A stretch of DNA of 64,000 nucleotides. Source: Micromonospora sp. M71_S20 (GTDB taxonomy: Bacteria > Actinomycetota > Actinomycetes > Mycobacteriales > Micromonosporaceae). Below the pieces are notes generated by a model. It worked only from the letters and a program-made list of their open reading frames with translations, did no database searches and was not told the origin of the DNA. Below, piece after piece: positions 54,806 through 61,652 of this stretch. A program made the position numbers and the translations under genes. The stretch spans positions 4,340,001 through 4,404,000 of the forward strand of contig NZ_RCCV01000001.1 in NCBI RefSeq assembly GCF_003664255.1, given 5' to 3'. The first letter of the stretch is position 1; each line of letters opens with the position of its first letter.

Positions 54806-54921
54806 GGTCGCATCCTGCCACGCGCTCGGGAGCCTCGGCAAAGCCGTCGCGACCCTCGACTGTGGCTCCCGCGGCGGCACGGGCGGCTCGCGGTCGTCGC
54901 CGCCGGCGTCCGCCTCGGGGC

Positions 54922-55449
54922 CTAGCTGTCCTCGTAGACGAGGTCCATGACGTCGGTGCGTCCGGCCCAGCGCAGTTCGAGGTGCCAGCAGCCGGCCCGC
55001 GGCATGTCGATGATCGACGGGCCCGGGCCGCCGGTGACCTCCCGGGTCACCCGGGTTCCGGTGCCGTCCAGGGTCGCGGTGATCCGCAGGGCGTCCGGGG
55101 TGGTCGCGGCGGGAGGCGTCGCGGCGGGACGGGCGACCCAGAGGATCTTGTTGTTCGTCCCGTGCTGCCTGGCCCGGGTCAGCGGGTGTCCGAACAGCAC
55201 CGCGACGATCTCGCCGTTCGCGCCGAGAACGTGCGGCATCCGGGTGCTCCCGCTGAACCCGGCGTCCGCCCAGTCGGGCAGCGGCCCCGTCTCGACCCGG
55301 GAACCGCAGCCGGTGGTGGCACCACCCGACGCCGCGCCCGCCGACGCCGTCACGGCCGGAGAGGCGGCCTGCGGGAGGGGCCGCCCCGCTGTCGTGCACC
55401 CCGCCAACAGGACCACTGCCCCCAGCAACACCCTGCGCGTCGCACCCAT
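54922..55449 (-). CDS. Putative secreted lipoprotein, unknown function
   Basis: 175 residues. The N-terminus RRVLLGAVVLLAGC is a lipoprotein signal with the lipobox ending at Cys18, followed by an Ala/Ser/Thr-rich linker. The mature part (~50-175) is predicted beta-rich, with GCWHLELRWAGRTDVMDLVYED at the end. No family is recognised. It lies downstream of the sigma-factor pair on the same strand and may belong to that regulon. Confidence 0.7.
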   Translation of the reverse strand: MGATRRVLLGAVVLLAGCTTAGRPLPQAASPAVTASAGAASGGATTGCGSRVETGPLPDWADAGFSGSTRMPHVLGANGEIVAVLFGHPLTRARQHGTNNKILWVARPAATPPAATTPDALRITATLDGTGTRVTREVTGGPGPSIIDMPRAGCWHLELRWAGRTDVMDLVYEDS

Positions 55450-55564
55450 CTCACGCCTCCCGACGACCTGCTCGTGCTCTTCACTGTCGGGACACCGGCC
55501 GGCTCCCCCGGGTTCCCGGCCCGGGCCCCTCGCCGGTGGTGGGCCGGCACCGGCACGACCACCC

Positions 55565-56284
55565 CTAACGCAGTGACCGGGCGATCTCGATCGCCTCGGG
55601 CCTGGTGAGGTCGCCCTCGATCCGATAGCTGACGCCGGCCTGCTCCCAGATCAGGGTCGAGGCGGCGAGCCGCGCGGTCTCCACCCGGACGGCGCCCGCG
55701 CGATCCACGTAGGAGACCGGGTGCGGGGCGTCGATCCAGACGGCGAAGCCGCCGTTCACCTGGACCCAGCTGGTGCCCGCCGCGCTGCTCTCCTTGTGGA
55801 AGGCCAGGTCGAGACGGCCGTCGAAGGCGTCGATGCGCAGCGCTCCCCCGGAGTAGAGCAGCGTCGCCACCCGGCAGAAGCCCGCGCCGTCGGGGTCGGC
55901 GACCAGCACCTGCTCGGGCGGCCCCAGCCTCGTCGGCGTGCGGACGGGGAAGCGCACCTTCCGCTGCGCCTCGGCCACGGTGGTGAGCCGCTGCGTCGGC
56001 AGTGGCGAGGCGGCACCGGTGGGACGCGCCGGATCGGGCGTCGTGGCGATCGTGATCCCGGCGAAGCGCAGCAGCCCGGCGGCGGCGTCGGCGAGGGCGG
56101 CGCGCCCCGGCGGCAGCGCCGCCACGACCAGGGCGGTGAGCGCTGCGGCGACGAGGTGGCGCCACCGGCGTCGCCTCGGCGCGGGGGCGGCGAGGCGGGC
56201 GCGTACCCGGGCGGTCACGTCGGGCGGGTCGGGCGTCTCCAGCCAGGCGGAGAGATCGCGCAGTTCGCGTTCGAGGTCATCCAC
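55565..56284 (-). CDS. Single-pass membrane protein coupled to ECF sigma factor (putative anti-sigma)
   Basis: 239 residues. N-terminal ~40 residues are cytoplasmic and charged (MDDLERELRDLSAWLETPD), then a basic stretch, one membrane helix (~43-60) and an extracellular domain. The start overlaps the sigma gene by 8 bases, the usual arrangement of sigma/anti-sigma pairs. No HxxxCxxC zinc motif is visible, so assignment as anti-sigma factor rests on position and topology only. Confidence 0.6.
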   Translation of the reverse strand: MDDLERELRDLSAWLETPDPPDVTARVRARLAAPAPRRRRWRHLVAAALTALVVAALPPGRAALADAAAGLLRFAGITIATTPDPARPTGAASPLPTQRLTTVAEAQRKVRFPVRTPTRLGPPEQVLVADPDGAGFCRVATLLYSGGALRIDAFDGRLDLAFHKESSAAGTSWVQVNGGFAVWIDAPHPVSYVDRAGAVRVETARLAASTLIWEQAGVSYRIEGDLTRPEAIEIARSLR

Positions 56285-56858
56285 GGCGCACCTCCGCGAC
56301 GTCGAGCAGGCCGCGGAGCTTCGCCAGTGCCCGGGAGGTCCGCGACTTCACCGTGCCACGCGGCCAACCCAGCATGGTCACGGTCTCGTCCTCGCTGAGG
56401 TCGAGGAAGAACCGGCACACGATCACCTCACGGTCCTTCACCGACAGCGAGCGCAGGGCCCGCACCAGGGTGGCCCGGCGTTCCCCGGCGAGGACGGCCT
56501 CGACGGCGGCGTCCTCGCCGATCTCCGCGTGCGGGTCAGCCGCAGCGGCGCGCAGGGCGAGCCCGTCGCGCCGGCTGCGTGACCGGTGCAGGTTGCGGGT
56601 CTCGTTGGCCACGATCGCCATCAGCCACGACCGGAACGACGACTCTCCCCGGTAGCGGGAGATCTTGCGGTGTCCCTTCACGAACGCCTCCTGGATGACG
56701 TCCTCCGCGTCCGGACCCGCGCCGAGCAGCACCGCCGTCCGGTACGCGGATGCGGTGTGCCGGGCGACCAGGAGTTCGTACGCCTCCAGGTCGCCCGCCC
56801 GGGCACGGGTGACAAGGTCTTCGTCGTTCAGGGGTACCTCCGGTGGGGACACACTCAT
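56277..56858 (-). CDS. ECF-type RNA polymerase sigma factor
   Basis: 193 residues. Region 2 (~15-90): YELLVARHTASAYRTAVLL, GAGPDAEDVIQEAFVKGHRKISRYRG. Region 4 (~125-185): LRSLSVKDREVIVCRFFLDLSEDETVTMLGWPRGTVKSRTSRALAKLR, a standard sigma-70 region 4 helix-turn-helix when read in parts. The ATG at 56858 was chosen at the start of the conserved part. Its target promoters are not known; no ECF-type GGAAC promoter with correct spacing was seen in front of it. Confidence 0.92.
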   Translation of the reverse strand: MSVSPPEVPLNDEDLVTRARAGDLEAYELLVARHTASAYRTAVLLGAGPDAEDVIQEAFVKGHRKISRYRGESSFRSWLMAIVANETRNLHRSRSRRDGLALRAAAADPHAEIGEDAAVEAVLAGERRATLVRALRSLSVKDREVIVCRFFLDLSEDETVTMLGWPRGTVKSRTSRALAKLRGLLDVAEVRRG

Positions 56859-56960
56859 GACACCACCGACGCCCCGCGGGTTCCGCCGCGTCGAGGGAGA
56901 TGTCCGGTCGCCGGCCTCCGCCGACCGCCCCGAGTCCGGCCGGGCCTGTAGCAAACCTTC

Positions 56961-56989
56961 TTGACGATTCATCGATGCGTAGCTAAGTT
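56961..56989 (+). promoter_or_regulatory. Promoter of the GH3 gene
   Basis: TTGACG (56961-56966), a 17-base spacer and TAAGTT (56984-56989): a housekeeping-sigma promoter. It puts the transcript start about 25 bases before the ATG at 57020, with GAGAGG as ribosome site in between. Confidence 0.7.
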
Positions 56990-57019
56990 TCAGCCATCCG
57001 GACTGAGAGGTCGTCATCC

Positions 57020-58840
57020 ATGAAGGCCCGACTCGTTACCGCGACCGTCCTGGTGGCCACCCTGTCGACCACCCTCGCCCCGCTGCCCGTCCAGGCCTCC
57101 GCGGCGCCCACGCCTCCACCGGGCGGCGAGCACGGCTGGGTCACCTCGACACTGCGGCACATGAGCCTGCCGCAGAAGGTCGGCCAGCTCTTCGCCACCT
57201 ACGTCTACGGCGCTGACGCCACCGAGCCCTCGGCCGCCGACCGCGCCGCCAACCGCGCGGCGTTCGGTGTCGAGACGCCGGCCGAGGTCGTCGACGAGTT
57301 CCACCTCGGCGGCGTCTGCTACTTCTCGTGGTCCCACAACCTGGACAGCCCGCGCCAGATCGCCACCCTCTCCAACGGGTTGCAGCGGGCCGCCGTCGGC
57401 GACGGCACGAAGGGGCGGGTGCCCCTGCTCGTCTCCACCGACCAGGAGCAGGGCGTGGTGCTGCGGATGCCCGCCCCCGCCGCGCAGTTCCCCGGGTCGA
57501 TGGCCCTGGGGGCCGGACGGTCGCCCCGGGCCGCCCACGAGGCCGCGAAGATCACCGGACGCGAGCTGCGCGCGGTCGGCATCCACCAGCCGTACGCGCC
57601 GATCGCCGACGTCAACGTCGACCCCGGCAACCCGGTGATCGGCGTACGGTCCTTCGGCGCCGACCCCACCCTGGTGGCCGAGCTGACCGCCGCCCAGGTC
57701 GCCGGGTTCCAGGACGGAGCCGGCGCGACGGCGGTGGCGAAGCACTTCCCCGGCCACGGCGACACGGCCACGGACAGCCACACCGACCTGCCGGTCATCG
57801 ACCACACTCGACAGGAGTGGGACCGGATCGACGCGCCGCCGTTCCGGCGGGCGATCGACGCGGGCGTCGAATCGATCATGACGGCGCACATCGTGGTACC
57901 CGCGCTCGATCCCTCCGGCGACCCGGCGACGCTGTCGCCGACGATTCTCAACGGCGTGCTGCGCGGCGAACTCGGTTTCCGGGGAGTCATCGTCACCGAC
58001 GCGCTGAACATGGCCGGCGTGCGGCGCAAGTACGGCGACGACCGGGTGCCCGTGCTGGCGCTCAAGGCCGGCGCCGACCAGCTCCTGATGCCGCCGGACC
58101 TGCGGCTGGCCCGGGACGCGGTGCTGCGGGCCGTCGCCACCGGCGAGCTGACCGAGCGGCGCGTCGACGAGTCGGTCCGGCGCATCCTCGCCATGAAGTA
58201 CCGGCAGGGCCTCGCCCGGTCGCCACTGGTCGACGTCGAGCAGGCCGTACGCACGGTCGGGGCGCCCGCGCACCTCGCCGCCGTGGCACGGGTCACCGAC
58301 CCGACCCTCACTGCGGTCCGCAACGACACGGGGCTGCTGCCGCTGGCCCCCGGGCAGCGGTCGGTACTGGTCACCGGCTGGAACAGCGCCGCCTTCGCGC
58401 CGGTCGAGACCGTCGCCGACGGGTTCACCGCCCGCGGCGCCCGGGCCACCGCCCGGCCCGCGACCCTGCCGTCGGACCAGACGATCGCCGCGACGGCCGC
58501 GACGGCCGCCGAGCACGACCTCACCGTCGTGCTGACCAACAAGGCGTGGGACACGACCGTCACCGATCCACGCGGCACCCAGCGGCGGCTCGTCGCCGCG
58601 CTGCTCGGCACGGGCCGGCCCGTGGTGGTGGTAGCGGTCCGGGACCCCTACGACGTCGCGTACCTGCCGGGCGTGACCACCTACCTGGCGACCTACTCGT
58701 ACACCCGGGCGGCGATGGACGCCCTCGTGCGTGCGCTGCACGGCGAGTTGTCCCCCCGTGGACGGCTTCCCGTCACGATCCCCACGGCCGAGGGTGCGGG
58801 CACCGTGCTCTATCCCTACGGCCACGGCATGAGCTGGTAG
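57020..58840 (+). CDS. Secreted glycoside hydrolase family 3 beta-N-acetylhexosaminidase (NagZ-like)
   Basis: 606 residues. Signal peptide ~1-30 (VTATVLVATLSTTLAPLPVQASA). GH3 barrel ~40-390: LVSTDQEQGVVLRM, KHFPGHGDTATDSHTDLP with the catalytic His/Asp pair of the NagZ type, and the nucleophile Asp in GVIVTDALNMAGV. A second alpha/beta domain (~430-606) follows. Expected to trim N-acetylglucosaminyl residues from muropeptides outside the cell. It is followed after 13 bases by a serine hydrolase, a pairing seen in cell-wall recycling. Confidence 0.92.
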   Translation: MKARLVTATVLVATLSTTLAPLPVQASAAPTPPPGGEHGWVTSTLRHMSLPQKVGQLFATYVYGADATEPSAADRAANRAAFGVETPAEVVDEFHLGGVCYFSWSHNLDSPRQIATLSNGLQRAAVGDGTKGRVPLLVSTDQEQGVVLRMPAPAAQFPGSMALGAGRSPRAAHEAAKITGRELRAVGIHQPYAPIADVNVDPGNPVIGVRSFGADPTLVAELTAAQVAGFQDGAGATAVAKHFPGHGDTATDSHTDLPVIDHTRQEWDRIDAPPFRRAIDAGVESIMTAHIVVPALDPSGDPATLSPTILNGVLRGELGFRGVIVTDALNMAGVRRKYGDDRVPVLALKAGADQLLMPPDLRLARDAVLRAVATGELTERRVDESVRRILAMKYRQGLARSPLVDVEQAVRTVGAPAHLAAVARVTDPTLTAVRNDTGLLPLAPGQRSVLVTGWNSAAFAPVETVADGFTARGARATARPATLPSDQTIAATAATAAEHDLTVVLTNKAWDTTVTDPRGTQRRLVAALLGTGRPVVVVAVRDPYDVAYLPGVTTYLATYSYTRAAMDALVRALHGELSPRGRLPVTIPTAEGAGTVLYPYGHGMSW

Positions 58841-58853
58841 GAGGCAACCCACC

Positions 58854-60662
58854 ATGTCGTCGCTCCGTCCGCCCGCGCTCCGCCCCTTCGCGATCGGCCT
58901 GACCGCCGCCGTCCTGGGCGCGGCCCTTCCGGCCACGGCGGCCGGTGCCGCGCCGCCGCCGGCCGGATCGGCGCCGCCGGTCGTCACGCCCGCCGACATC
59001 ACGTTCCGGCACGACACGCTGCGGCCCGGCCACGCCCGCGAGGTCGGCCTGCTCCCCGAGCACGTGGATCGCCTGCCCGCCGACCTGGCGGCGTACCTCG
59101 AGCCGACGCCGGACCACCCCGGCCATCCCGCCTACGCGGGTGCCGTGGTCCTGGCGGCCAAGGACGGCGTGGTCGTGCAGCACGCCGCGGTGGGTTCCGC
59201 GGTGCGGTACGCCGCCGTCGGCCCGCCGCCCGGGCTGGAAGGGGTGGAACTCCCCGCCGACGAGCAGATCCCGATGCGGCCCGACACCATCTTCGACCTG
59301 GCGTCGGTGTCGAAGCTGTTCACCGCCATCGTGACCATGCAGCAGGCCGAGCGGGGACGGGTGGACCTCGACGCGCCGGTCGCCCGGTACGTCCCGGAGT
59401 TCGCGGCCGGCGGCAAGGCGGCGGTCACCGTACGGATGCTGCTCACCCACACCTCGGGGCTGCCCGCCTTCGCGCCGCTGTGGAGCAGGTACCCGACGCC
59501 GGCGGAGCGCTTCGCCGCCGCGCTCGCCACGCCCCTCGCGCCCGGTGCGCAGCCCGGCACCCGGTACGTGTACTCCGATCTCGGGCTGATCGCGCTGGGC
59601 GTGCTGGTGGAGCGGGTGACCGGCCGGCCGCTGACCGCGCTCGTCGCCGACGGCGTCACCACGCCGCTGGGCATGACCGACACCGGCTACAACCCGGGGC
59701 CGGAGCGGCGGTCGCGGATCGCCGCGACCGAGTACCAGCCGTACGCCGGACGGGGCATGGTCCACGGTGAGGTGCACGACGAGAACGCGTGGTCGCTCGG
59801 CGGCGTCGCCGGGCACGCGGGGGTGTTCTCCACCGCGGCGGACCTGGCCGTGCTCTGCCAGTCCCTGCTCAACGGCGGCGAGTACCGGGGGCGACGGATC
59901 CTGCGCGCGGACACGGTGCGCGCGATGCTGGTCAACCACAACGCCCCGCTGGAGCAGGCCTACCCCGAGAGCGACCGCGGGCTGGGCTTCGAGCTCGACA
60001 AGCACTGGTACATGATGGGGCTCTCCTCCCCGGTGGCGTTCGGGCACACCGGCTTCACCGGGACGTCGATCGTCGTCGACCCGCTCTCCCACTCGTTCGT
60101 CATCCTGCTCAGCAACCGGGTGCACCCCGATCGCGGCTGGGGCAGCAACAACGTCGCCCGGCGCGCGGTCGCCCGCGATCTCGCCGAGGCGACGCCGGTG
60201 CGACCCCGGTCCCGCGAGGCGTGGCGGGCCGACCCGCGCGACCTCGCGACGGTCACCCTCACCGCCCCGCTGCGCCGGGCGGCGCGGGGCGGCGGCACGG
60301 CGAGCTTCCTGCTCTGGTACGACACCGAGCCCCGCTACGACAGCGCCCGGTTCGAGGTCTCCACCGACGGCGGGTCGACGTGGGCTCCGGGACGGCTGCT
60401 GCTGCGGCACTCCGACCGGCGGTGGAGCAGTGACGGCACGGTCACCGGCTACGGCGGCCGAGTCTGGTGGCAGGTCTCGGTCGAATTGCCCGACCGGGCG
60501 ACCCACCTGCGTTTCAGCAGCACCACCGACGCCTCCAGCCAGGGTCGCGGCGTCTACGTCGACCGGATCGTGGCGGCGGACCGCGACGGTCTCCTCTTCC
60601 AGGGCGAGGGCGGCGACGCCGCCCGGCTCGTCCCCGTCGGCTGGTCGCCTGCCCGCACCTGA
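58854..60662 (+). CDS. Secreted serine hydrolase of the beta-lactamase/PBP fold
   Basis: 602 residues. Signal peptide ~1-33. Class C-type beta-lactamase fold (~65-440): catalytic SVSK (SxxK), YSDLG as the YxN equivalent, and HTGFTGT near the end as the third motif (HxG). The C-terminal ~150 residues look like a beta-sandwich (FEVSTDGGSTWAPGR), perhaps binding carbohydrate. With GH3 upstream it is likely a muropeptide amidase/esterase (AmiE-like) or D-Ala-directed peptidase; resistance to beta-lactams is not implied. Confidence 0.88.
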   Translation: MSSLRPPALRPFAIGLTAAVLGAALPATAAGAAPPPAGSAPPVVTPADITFRHDTLRPGHAREVGLLPEHVDRLPADLAAYLEPTPDHPGHPAYAGAVVLAAKDGVVVQHAAVGSAVRYAAVGPPPGLEGVELPADEQIPMRPDTIFDLASVSKLFTAIVTMQQAERGRVDLDAPVARYVPEFAAGGKAAVTVRMLLTHTSGLPAFAPLWSRYPTPAERFAAALATPLAPGAQPGTRYVYSDLGLIALGVLVERVTGRPLTALVADGVTTPLGMTDTGYNPGPERRSRIAATEYQPYAGRGMVHGEVHDENAWSLGGVAGHAGVFSTAADLAVLCQSLLNGGEYRGRRILRADTVRAMLVNHNAPLEQAYPESDRGLGFELDKHWYMMGLSSPVAFGHTGFTGTSIVVDPLSHSFVILLSNRVHPDRGWGSNNVARRAVARDLAEATPVRPRSREAWRADPRDLATVTLTAPLRRAARGGGTASFLLWYDTEPRYDSARFEVSTDGGSTWAPGRLLLRHSDRRWSSDGTVTGYGGRVWWQVSVELPDRATHLRFSSTTDASSQGRGVYVDRIVAADRDGLLFQGEGGDAARLVPVGWSPART

Positions 60663-61050
60663 CCGGACCACGACGCGCCCCGGCCCGCGTCGCCTGTGCG
60701 CCACCGTTCGGGCAGGGGCACCGCAGCGTCGACAGGAGTTCCCGCACCGCCACCGGCGGCTGGCGAGGTGTGCCGGTTCGCCGGATCCGACGTGGCCCCG
60801 ATCGCACCTGCCGGGCATTGTCGATCGCCGAAACCGCGCGCCCGGGGAACACATCGCGCCGAAAAGGGTCAAGCCACCATGAAGGGCCACGACCCGACTC
60901 GGCACACCGAATGCAGTCAATTTATCGACGCCAACGCGTCACCGTTTTTAACCGAAGCGAGACGAGCCACCACTAGGGTCAGGAAACCAATTGATCGGCG
61001 TCGTGCCTGAAAATGTCCCCGGAGTGGGTGGGGCACCGGAAGGGGTGGGA
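60663..61050. other. 388-base gap upstream of the winged-helix regulator gene
   Basis: No supported gene. 60895-60990 is AT-richer (GTCAATTTATCG, CCGTTTTTAACC, ACTAGGGTCAGG) and is the probable promoter area, but no -35/-10 pair with proper spacing was convincing. A 43-codon frame at 60880-61010 is noted but not called. Confidence 0.4.
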
Positions 61051-61566
61051 ATGAGGGGGGTGGCTCCGCTGGTCATCGGCATTGCCTCCTCGCCGGCCGA
61101 ACGCAGGCAGCTCGCACGTCTGCTCGGCGGGACCGAGGCGTTTCTGATCGTCTCGAGCGTCGATCAGGCGCGCACCTTCCTCGGCGTGCCCGGTGCGCCG
61201 GTGGCTCGGCCCGAGCCCGTCGCGACGGCCGAGCGCGTCGTGGCGGCCGAGCCCGTGCAGGGCGCCGTGGCACCGCCGCCGGCCGACCTGAGCGTCGACT
61301 CCGACCGACGGATGCTGTGCTGGCTGGACCGCGAGGTCGAGTTGACCCGCCTGGAGCACGACTTCCTGCGGTGCCTGGTCGCCGCGCCCGGGCAGGTCTG
61401 GACCTACGAGCGGCTGCACCTCGAGGTCTGGGGCAACGTGCACCTCGGGCGGGGTTCCGACATGCACTCGGTGGTGCGCAGGGTGCGGCGCAAGCTCGCC
61501 CGGCTGGACGCCTCGGCGTCGATCCACGCGGTCCGCGGGGTCGGCTTCCGCCTCGCGCCGATCTGA
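61051..61566 (+). CDS. OmpR/PhoB-type winged-helix transcription regulator
   Basis: 171 residues from the ATG at 61051 (GGTGGGA upstream); a TTG at 60991 would add 20 residues. Residues ~1-75 resemble a short receiver-like region without phospho-acceptor Asp. Residues ~85-171 are a transcription-regulator C-terminal domain: LTRLEHDFLRCLVAAPGQVWTYERL, SVVRRVRRKLARL and the RGVGFRL wing. No partner kinase is nearby. It regulates unknown genes and is not inside the biosynthetic locus. Confidence 0.82.
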   Translation: MRGVAPLVIGIASSPAERRQLARLLGGTEAFLIVSSVDQARTFLGVPGAPVARPEPVATAERVVAAEPVQGAVAPPPADLSVDSDRRMLCWLDREVELTRLEHDFLRCLVAAPGQVWTYERLHLEVWGNVHLGRGSDMHSVVRRVRRKLARLDASASIHAVRGVGFRLAPI

Positions 61567-61597
61567 CCGCCCGGCCTCTTCGGGGCCCCGACGCGAT

Positions 61598-61630
61598 CCG
61601 GCCCGCCTGGTCGGAAACCAGGCGGGCCGG
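61598..61630. terminator. Bidirectional hairpin terminator
   Basis: Perfect 14-base stem CCGGCCCGCCTGGT (61598-61611) / ACCAGGCGGGCCGG (61617-61630) with loop CGGAA, placed midway between the convergent regulator and Kelch-protein genes. Confidence 0.85.
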
Positions 61631-61652
61631 ACCTGTCAGCTGACGGTGGGTG

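Noticed and set aside
58854..60662. Beta-lactam resistance gene for the locus
   Set aside because: It is coupled to a GH3 hexosaminidase outside the locus border and fits cell-wall turnover; no evidence for antibiotic hydrolysis.
60880..61010. Small frame of 43 codons before the winged-helix regulator
   Set aside because: Weak ribosome site, no recognisable composition or motif, and it runs into the regulator's leader; possible leader peptide but not supportable.
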